A DNA stretch of 64,000 nt from assembly GCF_019649055.1 (NCBI RefSeq), contig NW_026570298.1, positions 310,001 to 374,000 of the forward strand, read 5' to 3'. This stretch comes from Paramacrobiotus metropolitanus (taxonomy: Eukaryota; Tardigrada; Eutardigrada; Parachela; Macrobiotidae). A program made the position numbers and the translations under genes. The notes under the pieces were generated by a model. The model had not been told where the DNA came from. It worked only from the letters and a program-made list of their open reading frames with translations, and made no database searches. Positions 1 to 11,507 of this stretch are shown piece after piece (position 1 is the stretch's first letter; each line of letters begins with the position of its first letter).

Positions 1-421
1 GAACTATTTTTCGTAGCATTAGAGACATTATTAAACAGAAGAATTTATTTTAGTATCGACGATTGGAAAGCGTTTTGTTTGATATTCCAATTTCATTATA
101 CAAATAGGTCACTAGCATGCACACCTAGATTTTGCGTCTTCTCCAACTAAGAACTGCTATATGATGCTAAAGCATTTGCCACTGAAGTAAATTTTTGTTT
201 TCAGAGTTGGCTCACTGCCAAAATTTCAGGATGTAAGCTGAACTCTGAACCGCTTGTTCACAACGTATCTAAACCAAGCTCGTAATAATGTTAACCTACT
301 GCTTGAAAGATTCCTTTCTTTCAAACTGAATCATATTCTTCATAAAACTGGATACCAAACCCTTAAAATTTATATGCAAAAACCACTTTAAACTACCCTT
401 GCTCAATTTGTTAGCATATAG

Positions 422-3400
422 TGAGTTTTGGATTGGGTTGACCTATGAGAATAATCAATGGGAGTGGACCGACGGCGACACTTTCAAACCATATACTGCA
501 ATTCCAGGCTTGTATGACAATTTCATATTTTGTCAACTTAGGCGTTGCTTGTAGGTGTAATTACGGTACGAGTATATATGTATTCTTAATTTTGTAATAC
601 AGAAACGTTCAACCTCCAACAAACAGGCCGGAATTACAACGTGGAATTTTAAATTACATTGCCAACAGAACATTCCAGGGATTTATCTTCAAAGCTGATA
701 GCAGGCAAGAATCTAATGGATTCGTTTGCAAAGGAGACTGGAGTACGTGGCACAGCGAACAAAAAACAAAAAACCGGCCAAAAAATACAATTTTATCGAC
801 AGACCACATTTATTACAAAAACGGTTCACATGATTTGAGTATTTTTGTAGGCGGCCGTCCATGGTGCAAAACGGAAGAAGGCTACGTTTATCATGATGGT
901 CGCTGTTTCCGCCCAGTGTACGAGCCTTCAGGATTCGTCGAAGCAGAAGCACAGTGTCTGTATGTTCGCTTGATTACGTGAAACTTATAAGAAAAAAATT
1001 GATTATGCCCTGATAAACAGCGCCGACGGAGGATATCTTCCCGTTCCACGAACAGCAGCAATAAACAGTCGATTGGCGTACTGGTTTCGTGCCTACTTCA
1101 AAGTCAAGCAAACGTGGCTGGGAATTAAGATCTGGAATAAAACCGACTTAGTGACAGCCGATAATCTTCATTGGATGGATGGCACTCCAATGAAAAACAC
1201 ATCAGCAGATCTTTGGCGAAGTCACCCTGACTCCTACGTTAGGTACATATTATGTATATAACTTTTTCGTATCGAAGTTTTTTGGACTAATTAAACTGCC
1301 TTTCCAAAATTGTGAGTATAACTACAGTAAACATTTAGGTTTAAGGCATACTGTATGCTAAATAATGAGATTAAACCTGTATAAAATACAAGTTTGGACT
1401 GTTGGTGATAGGGATATACCAAACGGGGAGAATTACTGCGGTGAATACACCACACAGGCTGGCTATTACGGTGGACCATTTGGCTTTATCTGGATCGAAG
1501 CAATAGCGGAATGGGCCTTTACCACTGACTGCACCTCGCCTAGACCATACGTGTGCGAATCACCTTTAAGTAAACAAACGAAAGCAGAATTTATATCACA
1601 GAAAATTAGTATTTATGAACAAAACGAAAAGCAACGGTTTTTTGTAATATCAATGTGTAACGCCTGTGACCGGTTTGCAGATAAATGCCCCTGTGGATGG
1701 CATCAATCCGGAGCCATGTGTTATCAAATCAATTTAGGAGACGAGAGCCTGAAAAACTGGACGAATGCTCAAGCCACCTGTCGGCAGAAAGGAGGCGAGT
1801 TAGTGGCCATTCAAGAGTAAGTGGAAAGAGTCATCACGAGCGACAAAAGGTCGTTCTTGTAAATCTAACGTGTGGTCGACATGAACATTGCACAGTGCAT
1901 CGAAAAACATTTACATCGCGGACTTGATCTGGAAGTACGGCATCCACGACTGGGAAGACGGAACACAGCACGAATACTACTGGATTGGCTTGAAAGGTAA
2001 GTTAAGTCCTTTTGAGAACGGTGTAATCGATGCACCGTAAATATGTACTCAGTAGATATAATGGTATTCGTCGCTAAAACTGCTACATTCCAGGCAGCAA
2101 TAACGGCTACATTTGGCCAGATGGATCGGCTACGAATTACACGGATTGGTATAGTCAGGTCCAACCGGCGAATGACCCAAACATGTGTGCTTACATTGCC
2201 TTTGATCGGAGCAGTAAGTACTGCAACAGCACTCACAATGTGTAAAACAAATTATGCCTAAAGCGTTACTGGCGTTCAATAAATATTAATCGAATTTAAT
2301 CACCTTTCAGCCAATGCAACGGGAAGTTGGCAAGTCACGCAGTGTACGCAACCGCAAGGCTTCATTTGCGAAGCGCATTATACGGCAGATATCCAGCCAG
2401 AAGAAGTCGTCATCAGTAAGAAAAACCTAGTTCTGGCTTTGCTAATATTTTATACACTTTTCGTTTTGGCACAGGTGCACACACCTGCGAGGCACCATTT
2501 GTCTTCTTCCATGAAGGATGCTTCCTAGCCGTGGCAGATGAGAAAACATACGACGAAGCCAGCCAGGACTGCATCAGCAAACAATCCCGATTGGCCATTA
2601 TTCGCAACCGTGGAGAAAACGCTTTTCTTTCCGGTATTGCGTTCGCGTAACATCCATGGTGTGTTTCGTTACTATACGGTTGCCCTTCATCCAGGCACCG
2701 TAACCAAAGACTCGTGGATTGGTATGCGAGTCAGCGGGCCTGACACAACCGGATTCGCTTCCGGATTCCAGTATTCGTACAGCAACGGTGATATTGTAAG
2801 ACTACAACCTTGGCGATACACACTTTATAATATGCTTTAACCGGCAACAGCCATCAAAACAATAACAAGTGCAAGCGCGGCCTCACTACGTGACAGTTGA
2901 ACTTATACATTAAAAAACAACCAAAATCTGTAGCTCGGCTGTAGCGTTTCCCTTGGAAGCTCGATAGAACTTCTCCAGTAACAGCCGAAGCAATCACTGC
3001 AAGAACAAGATACAACATACTACTCGAGTGCGTACGATATTTTTTATTTTCAGGCTGGCGCTGGATTTTACCAAGACTTCGCGGATATTTTCGATATAAC
3101 AGTGGAAGGCAGTTCCGACCAAATTTGCGTAGCTATAGCGGGCCCCGGAAGCTCATTCCAATATGGACCACATTACCTCATCCCGGATCGAGGGGAGTGG
3201 TATCATACCAACTGCAACCTGACGCGGGGCTATGTGTGTTGGCATGAAGGAAGTAAGCTCGCCTGTATTAAATTTTTGTGATCGTTCAGCATCGTGGGTA
3301 CCCAATATCCAAAATTATTTTGAATCGGGTGCAGCGAGATGCTGCAGTTAAGCCTTCGTTTAGAGCATAAAATTTGTCTGACGCCACAGAGAGCGTAACG

Positions 3401-6400
3401 AGGCAATTTTCCAGTCCCACAAATCCAATCGTAATGGTCTGGTTAAGGACCACCGCTAGTTTTTGTGCTACTGGCCCACCGTATGTACAATACAGCCAGT
3501 CCAGATGTAGCTGGAAAGACTGTTTTGTCTACCGTATATCGCAAATTTCTGCCCTTTAATTCCCAGTAAATTACCAGATACCTACACAACCGGCTTCCGC
3601 CTGTATCTATAACAGTGCACAGTACTTAATGCAGTAACCGGTACTTATCCCATAATTTAACATTAAATTGTTCTAGCCCCTATCGAGGCCCCTGTAACGG
3701 AGGACCCATCCGATCCTTATTGTGGAGCGGGATGGTTTCGCCATGGACCGCACTGTTACCAGGTGATGCCCGAGGCGTCCACATGGCGCTCAGCCAAAGC
3801 CACGTGTCGAAAAATGAGCAACAACGCCGATCTCGTATGGTTTACTACCCAAGAAGAAGAATCGTTTGTCAGAAGTATGTCCGGAGCGTTGTTTATAAAA
3901 ACTTAGAAGGTGGAATAGTTCTTGTGTTTTTCAGCACATCTTCAACGACACTATTCACATATACCACACAGTGTGTGGATCAATCTGTACACCGAACAAG
4001 CCAATGCGTGGCACATACCATACCGAGATTATGGTAACGGTAACGAAGACTTTCTCCCGTTTGCGGTGAGCAATTGGGCGGAAGGTAAGCATGAGCTGGC
4101 GACATTTACCCATACGGTGGAAACATGAGATGCTGGTTTACAGGCCAACCAACTCCGGACACGGAAGTAGACGGCCCTTACTACACCCAGTGTGCACGAA
4201 TTACATCAATCTCTTCCGGTACGTGGGTTTCCTCCCACTGCATACAATGGCACGCATCAATCTGCAAGAAGACCATCGAAGACCTGGTGACACCGGCGCC
4301 AACAACGGCTCTGCCCTCTCTTGCCCCAGGTTGGTACTCTCATGATTAAATTTTTTTTTATTTCTAAATTGCGCAGAATGCTAAACCTTTCGATTGCACT
4401 TTAGACTACGCCTTCAGTTTAAACTCTGCATGATGCATGATTTAGAAAACTTCTGATGGATATAGGAATACTTACAATTTTTATACAGACCAACAACTGG
4501 GATGCCCTCCGCACTGGCACGCCGTTACCGGCCGATGTGTTTGGGTCAGCGTTATTCCGGCCGATTGGGCCACTGCCAGTCAAGCATGCCGAAACGAAGG
4601 AGGATACTTGACTGATTTCAGAGACGAAAGCGAATTCATGTATTTCAAAGAATTTTTCATCGGCAGCTGGATCGGCCTAAACAGTATTACCGCCCCGAGT
4701 AATCCCCGAGCGTTCACGTGGTCTAGTGGTGCAGTCGTCACCTACCTTCACTGGGATATTCAGTCGCCTAACAGTCATGGTGTTGGAGCGTGGGCCAACG
4801 ACACCAACTGCGCCGCGATCAGCCCAGGAGTAAGAAACCTAACGCTCATCTTTAGCCTAGGTTTCTTAGGTTTCTTGGGTTTCGTACCATTCTTAGGTTT
4901 CTTGACCTTCTTAGGTTTCTTCATGTTTTCGTGCAAAAGTGTCTTATATTCTACTTCTGGTTTTCTTAGGTTTCTTAGCTCTTCATGATTTTTCGTGTAG
5001 AAGTGTCTAACGTCCTACTTTTGGTTTTAGGGCGTTACGGTATATCCATGCCATGAAAGAAAACCTTACGTCTGCGAAAAAGAAATGATCCCCGTAACCG
5101 GTAGTGCAACGGTGGAGATCCCCCACTCACGGGGCTGTCTACGCTGGGGTGTCGGCTTCCACGAGTCCTGCTACTATTTCGGACAGGATCCCAGTACCTC
5201 CCAGATCGGCACCAAACCGCTAATGGATTTCGACAGCGCGCGGGCGTTCTGCCGTCAACACTTTGGTGCAACGGCTGACCTGGTCATCCTGAACGATGGT
5301 GCGGAAGAGAGGGAGTTTATCAACGCCCATATCGCTCGCACCGGGGAGGAGTACTGGATTGGACTGAGAGAAGACCGTGAACCGCGGAACGCGTTTAGAA
5401 AATGGGTGGACGGGTCCAGTGTTGGCTCGACGAACTGGGCGTTCGGCCAGCCGGCCTTGACGAACGACGGGTTCAAGGGATGTGTGGCCATGCACGGTTC
5501 CATGGCCGAGCACGGAACGATTATGCCGGGCGATTGGTATGTAACGGCTTGTACCGAGCGGAAGGTGGCTCTTTGCAAAGCTGACAGCACTTTCCATCCG
5601 TCTCACCCAACGACCAACCCTTCTACGCCGTCGCCCAACGGGTGTCCTCAGGGATGGAGCACGAAACCGGAAATTGGAACGTGCTTTAAGGTGACGTACT
5701 GTACAGTATATTTTAGCACTTTAAATAAATCTTTTTGCCAATATCCAACCAACTAAGAAAATGCAAGCGCTTGTACAATATTTGATAGTTAAAATATAAA
5801 CATTAAAAAAGAACCAAAGTCTCGGTCTTCTCTTGGGTAAAAAGGAAACGCGTCAAATCAGTCGCGGCATTTCCTTTTACTAAAATGCTGCTTAAGAAAG
5901 GCAGTAAAACGCGCTTCTCCAGTTAACTCTCAAATTTAACGACCCATGAAATGTACAGTTCACTTAAAGCCGCACCAAAAATTCCAAAGCAGTTTAAATC
6001 ATACAGTTATGGCTAGCAACACCCTTAACCGTGATCACACTTTTGTAGAGTTACCGTGGAGACCAAGGAAATAACGGGATACACAAATTACCTTGGCACG
6101 AAGCCGAAAACTTCTGCAGACAGTTCAAAGGGGGTCATCTGGCGTCGATAAACAGTGAGGCCGAGCAAAGCACAGTGTACGCGCTGGTTAACGGTGACAT
6201 GAACTGGATTGGACTACGACAAAATCCCAACGCTCAGAACCGTTGGGAGTGGTCCGATGGGAAAGGTCTAACGACGGCTAACTGGCATGCGGAAATCAGC
6301 CACACCAACCCCTTCACGTCCAACTGCGTGGGATTCCGTTCCAGTGGACAATGGGTCCCACAAAGCTGTGATCTGGGCAACGGATGGCTCTGTGAAGTAC

Positions 6401-9400
6401 CCAAGGATGTCTACTATCCGGGTCAGATAGTGGAAGAGTTTCCAACCGGCATTCCTATCAACCGTAAGTTCAGCAATACTTCAGATTTTGACGCACTTAC
6501 TGCTTACAAAATTCGAAGCAATGCAGCTGAATTACTGTCTTTCGTGTTTTTCAGATACTTGTGGTACATCGTCTAGTGAAGGAGCCTGGTACTTCGATTC
6601 GCAGTCGGAGGAATGTGTCTTTATTTCTTTGAGAACCGATAGCTGGGACAACGCACAAGCTACTTGCGAAAGCATTAACACTAACTTGATAACGGTGACC
6701 AGTACAAATTATCCGTTCCTGCTGCTGAAAATTGCCCAAACCATCACTTCCAATACATTCAGCAACGGGCAAGACTATTGGATTGGCTTGAGAATGACGG
6801 ATTTCGCGAATAAGGAGTATGGATGGGTCGATGGATATACGTCCTTCTTCCGACCGTGGGATGCCAATGAGCCTAACGGCCGCGGCACGGAACGATGCGT
6901 ATGCCAGAACTCCGTCAGTGGCAAATGGCGCGATCACAACTGTGCTCGAAATCTCTATTTCATCTGTGCCAAGACGAATCGGATAAGGCCTGTTACAACG
7001 CCAAGTCCCGTTGGTGGAAATTGTCGCACTGGTTGGACAGAGAATGGTAAGCAATGAGTATGTTTACCCCATGCCGTAACGATCAATAAGATACTAATGG
7101 GCGTATTTCTTTACTTTAGGAGACAATTGCTACTACCTCTCCAAGAACGAGAATAAAACCTGGCAAGAAGCTCATCAAGCCTGCGTACAACTGGTCCCGG
7201 GATCCAGTGATCTGGCTTCGATACACAGTTCTATTGAGAACGATTTCATCGTGACAAAGATGAAAGGTCAACACGACAGGGGTTACTGGATTGGTTTGCA
7301 TGAGGTGCCGGTCGATACATACTCGTTTTCCTTCGTGTGGTCCGATCAAAGCCCGATACGTTACAATAACTGGCATTTCTCCGAGCCCTTGTATGAATAC
7401 AGCACGTCCCGGGTAAGTGAAATTCCTGAGTATGTACTAGTACAATACTGAGTACGTTACAGCCTACAGTGTGACTCTGCGTGAATGACTTACCGTAATC
7501 TGCGAACAGAACCTCTCTGACAGTGTCAGCTGATTATGTACATAAACGAGTATGATTGCTGAGTATGTAAACGAAAGAACTAGCCGAATCAAGTGATCGC
7601 ATACTTCGTAGTACGGCTGCGTTTTTTTAAGCCTGTCATGCTGAGTTTTGAAACTCTGATCCAGGTTTGTTCATTGACGTAATTAAAACAGCGACGTAAT
7701 TGCTTATAAGCGTTCGTACTATTTTAATTGCAACAGGACAGAGCCATTGAAATTCGCGGTGATCATAACCGTGCCGGAAAGTGGCAGGTACTCAAGGCAG
7801 ATCAAACGCGGGATTACATCTGTAAAGCAAAAAAAGGTACTGTCTAGTTTAGGCCAAAACGATAAGCACAGCACATGGTTATCGAAAACTCAGTATGTAG
7901 CTAACGAAGACTGTATGTTGAAGATCCCAGTGCACCAGCGCAACCCGTAACGAATAACTGTCGATCCGGTTATTCCCAACTGGGAGAGAACGGCACGTGC
8001 TTCTCAGTGATACCATTGCCAGCTGGACGGGACAACTGGCAAAACGCCAAGGACGCTTGCGCCACCGTTGATGGCTATGGCAAGCTGGCGACGGCAATCG
8101 ATGTATACGACAACGCCCAATTCCGTGTGCTGCTGCACCAGGCCTATCGCACCAACAACCACAGCGGTCACGCTTGGATCGGCATGCAGTGTCACGTGCA
8201 CAACTTCGCCTGGTACAATGGGTGTCCAGTGGTATACTCCAACTTTCTGACGATGCTGCCGCCTGGGAATAATTCGGACCACTGTGTGGCCATGAACCAC
8301 GACGGCAAATGGATCGTTCAGAACTGTACGGATAGCGCTCACTATGCTGTTTGTGAGCACCGAACAGGTGCGTCCTTCATTTTAGCTGGAGTAACAATTA
8401 AGGGAAGTGACCCGGTACATGCTACCAAATTAGTGTTCATGCACGAAAACATCCACTTCGCGCACTCCCAAACACTTTTCGGCATTGCTTTATCGCAGTC
8501 TGTAGCCAGATGATTATACACACTTAGCGCGGTAGGCGTAATATGCCTGTACTTTGTACGTGCGTTGTAGTTCACGTACGATTTACTTGTTCTTAGATTT
8601 ACTTACCTGTTCTTATCTTAAGCTTTTGATCGATAATTTCATCAACGATTCTGTTGGTGTCGATTAGTAGGAGTCTGAGTTTAGGTCTTGGTCTTGGCAG
8701 ATCTGAATGCAGTGCGTGCAGATTTGATAGTGTTGGCTGGAGAGTCTGTATGCAGTGTTTGCAGTCTTCAGATTATGATTAACGGTTATGAGATCCTGAG
8801 TGACCTTCTTGTGGCGAAAGCATTAGTGTGTACCTGCAGGAAGTCACATAGGATCTGGATAACAACATCATCCAGATATTTGGTTGTGAGCGTAGGAGCA
8901 GGTCACCTTTCAGAATAAAGATTCCCACTCTACCGACTGTGTGGTTGGTCATCTAGTACGGTAGTCGAAGTGCGACTGCCGTATAGCATGTCGCACTGGC
9001 GTGAAAACCGTTTGTTATGAAGATCCGTTGTACACCGAAACAGTGCTGCAACGTTTTTTTCGAAATTTAAAGTGAAGTTTAAAATCCGAAAAAACACTAC
9101 ACTACCGAGGTTTGATGTAAAAACGGTTTACTAGCCAATGTGCATTTATGTGCAGAATTTAAAGAAGATCGGTTCATAATGAGACTTTCGGTAAAACGTT
9201 TTAGTTTAAGCTTTTTGTAATTTTTTCCCAGCACTAACTGAGGCTATAACTCCACAATCGGATGCTGCGCACACAAACGGTTTTCTTGGCAACGTACACA
9301 AATCATCTGGCTACAGAATGTCAGAAAAGTGAAAACACTGCGAAAACGTTCTCGGAATAGCTCGAAAATGAAAGTTTTCGTACATTATTCGAATTCGGTA

Positions 9401-10604
9401 CTAGTACCAGGTCACTTCCCTGAGTACGTACGCGTATACGTCACACGGAACAGTATTGTGCCAGTGTACACTATCTATACATTACTCTCCTTCAGAACCA
9501 TGTCCGGCGGCTTTCAACATTACCGACTCCAACATGTACTGCCCGGTCGATTTTCCAACGGAATGCAGCACCATGTGCTACCGTGTTCAGACTAGATCCC
9601 ATCAAAACAACCAGTCCGTCCACCTGGATACCTTTGAAAGAGCCAAGCAACAGTGCGAAAGGATGGGTGGACGGCTGGCATCAATCCGCAATGAAGAAGA
9701 ACAGAAATGTCTAGAGAAATATATTCATCACTCCACGGAAGGCATGTGGATTGGTTTGTACGAAGCGTTAGATCCATCCGGACAATATGTCTGGAAATGG
9801 GAAGACGAAGGAGCCGGATTCGGATTTTCATCGTACACTAACTGGGAGAGCGGTATACACATAAACGCATAAACTTTGATGCGTAGTGGATAGTGGATAC
9901 TTAGTGGTGTGACGTGGACTTATCGTAGGCTTTATTATGAACACATGTTAATGCGGATGTATCGTAGTTAGAACGATACATGATGTAGCGAATGCAACAG
10001 CCCAGTATATGTACAATATATGCATGTGCTAACGACACATAAGGTAGTCATCAGACAGAAAAGTTCATGAGCATGGAATAAGTCATGATGAACGGATACG
10101 TAGTGAATACTTAGCTGTGGCTGTGTGGTATAATTTTCATATTTTTCCATTACGCTAGGCAAACCCACGAACAACAGTGGCCTAATCTACACAGCCAAAC
10201 GCTGTGCGGAAATGTTTCCCAATGGGACTTGGAGCAATTTGGCCTGTGATAGTTATGATTCCCGTGGCATGATCTGCGAAATCCACAAAGTGCGTTCGGA
10301 GATGGGCCGCTTAACCACCAGTCGACCATTCGGCGTGACTGAACCACCCACCATACCCGGGATATCCGGCGGTTCAGTGGCCGGTATTGTCATCGGTGTG
10401 TTGCTGGGTGTGGCTGTGGTAGGAGGTGTAGCGTATGTGGTCATAACCGGCAAGACGGGAGCGATGGTTGGATCCGTTCGGCACGCCGGAAATCGTTTTA
10501 AGTCGACCGTTGCGGAGAAATGGTCCGGAAACAGCCGGTACGACAATGACCAGAATCCGGTCGTGAACAAGGACGGCTATATCGGTGGTGGCGTGTATAC
10601 TTGA
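422..10604 (+). CDS. Multi-C-type-lectin-domain transmembrane receptor (5' end missing)
   Basis: A mannose-receptor-like chain of about twelve C-type lectin domains, the first partial, then one membrane helix and a short tail; about 1,960 residues are visible. Exons by eye: 422-550, 603-959, 1021 to about 1242, about 1391-1569, 1681-1816, 1896-1996, 2094-2213, 2311-2414, 2475-2633, 2695-2795, 3054-3252, 3677-3874, 3935-4084, 4144-4329, 4489-4829, 5031-5690, 6049-6463, 6555-7046, 7120-7412, 7737-7836, 7924-8367, 9496-9852, 10159-10604. Domains show the WIGL core (e.g. 5355, 6205, 6778) and paired cysteines ending in patterns such as YVCE or FICA. Only the domain at 6555-6985 has a clear EPN sugar/calcium motif (near 6870); most others lack EPN/QPD, so their ligands are uncertain. 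The last exon has a Gly/Val-rich helix (about 10370-10450) and a basic tail. Likely surface recognition or adhesion (inference). The junction near 1242/1391 is uncertain. Confidence 0.88.
2867..2935. repeat. Short dispersed repeat, copy 1
   Basis: Segment running from GCAAGCGC to ACATTAAAAAA plus AACC. Related copies lie at 5761-5820 (another lectin intron) and 13931-13980 (a ZP gene intron). All three are intronic; the 5' and 3' ends are better conserved than the middle. Type unknown. Confidence 0.45.
3333..3475. repeat. Dispersed repeat shared with 48076-48240
   Basis: The lectin intron 3253-3676 holds a stretch (AAGCCTTCGT, AGAGCATAAAATTTGTCTGA, then CGCCAC, TTTTCCAGT and ACCACCGCTA) repeated in the same order and orientation at 48076-48240. 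No terminal repeats were recognised, so the element type is unknown. Confidence 0.6.
4850..5030 (+). repeat. Repetitive intron with a duplicated 3' splice region
   Basis: A lectin intron made of repeats of a TTAGGTTTCTT-like motif (4850-4925) followed by two related units of about 50 bases (about 4919-4971 and 4980-5030). Each unit runs from TTCATG through a GTG.(A/G)AAGTGTCT core to a pyrimidine-rich end with TTAG; the second provides the acceptor of the next exon. The first ends in a similar, probably unused acceptor. Confidence 0.6.
5761..5820. repeat. Short dispersed repeat, copy 2
   Basis: Same core as 2867-2935 and 13931-13980, in the 358-base lectin intron 5691-6048. The rest of that intron shows no coding potential. 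Confidence 0.45.
8396..9335. mobile_element. Fold-back MITE in a lectin intron, interrupted copy
   Basis: Two separated arms of the element seen whole at 39399-40084. The left arm (8396 to about 8545) has a GGTACAT..TACCAAATT landmark and GCGCACTCCCAAACACTTTT; the right arm (about 9005-9335) is inverted and includes TCATAATGAGACTTT and GATGCTGCGC. About 450 bases of unrelated sequence separate them, so this copy is old or was itself invaded. It fills most of intron 8368-9495. Confidence 0.6.
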
Positions 10605-10765
10605 TCGCGTGGCACTCTCTGATTCTCTTGATGCCTTTGATGCAAATCTTTGTAATTATCAGAAGTCTATTTTTACCTGAGCAATTAACTAGTCAAAGTT
10701 CTGATAAGAGGCAAGTCGACCATGAAAAATTGTAGGTGAACGGTCTTGACCATGTAAAAGCCGAA

Positions 10766-10771
10766 AATAAA
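10766..10771 (+). promoter_or_regulatory. Poly(A) signal of the lectin receptor gene
   Basis: AATAAA lies 162 bases after the lectin stop codon, with no other gene between. It is the likely 3' processing signal. Confidence 0.5.
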
Positions 10772-11353
10772 GTAGAAAGTGCCCATCTTTGTCTTCTTAG
10801 CCGATTAGCATTTAGCAACGGTGCCTTCATGGGCATACTTTCGTGTGCCTGGTACAGCACAAAGTAATGTCCAATTTAAACGGCTAAGAGCGGTAAAATT
10901 CCGGAAAATTTTCGTTAGATTGCACATGCCGCCACTGACCTTTTACAGACTGCACTTTGCAAATGTTCTGACAATGACTCATGAAAACTGAAATTTAACA
11001 TTGTAACTAAACCGAATAATTCAGGGCACCTGAAAAGTATTACTGCACCTAAATGGCGTGAACTGTATCGACATTTACTGGTAAGTGGTAACCATGGGTA
11101 ATGGTGGTAACCATGGAGGTCATGTCTGACTATTTTTTTGGGCGTACTCTATTGTTACTCTGTCATCCTGTAAAAAATGAAATTTTTCTGAGAGGGGAGC
11201 CGGTGACGCTGCCCTGGTAAACATCTCATTTGCACTGGAGCTCTTTATAACCCTTAATGCCAAGTGGCAACCGCAGATGTAAACCTCATTGATAGGCGAT
11301 TAGGCGAGTAGCTGTACGCGACGATATAGTATCAGTAAGAAACGTTTTAATTC

Positions 11354-11359
11354 TTTATT
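11354..11359 (-). promoter_or_regulatory. Poly(A) signal of the ZP-domain gene
   Basis: AATAAA on the minus strand about 150 bases after the ZP stop codon. The interval 10772-11353 between the convergent lectin and ZP genes shows nothing else I can support. Confidence 0.4.
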
Positions 11360-11507
11360 AATAACAAATTTCCCTGGTGCACCAGAGAGCGCATACATTC
11401 TGTCAGAGTTTTGGCAGCAATTTGGCAACAACATGGGTCATTTAGCACACACAACCAGCGGCATTATCGACCGCCGGTACCAAGCGCAGAGGAACAATGC
11501 AGTCCCG

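Noticed and set aside
1-421. Possible further lectin exon at the window start
   Set aside because: I found no frame with lectin motifs bounded by splice sites; it is most likely intron of the receptor gene.
4850-4990. TTAGG-like repeats as an interstitial telomere of arthropod type
   Set aside because: The unit is a longer, irregular TTAGGTTTCTT motif and not an exact TTAGG array; it sits inside an intron.
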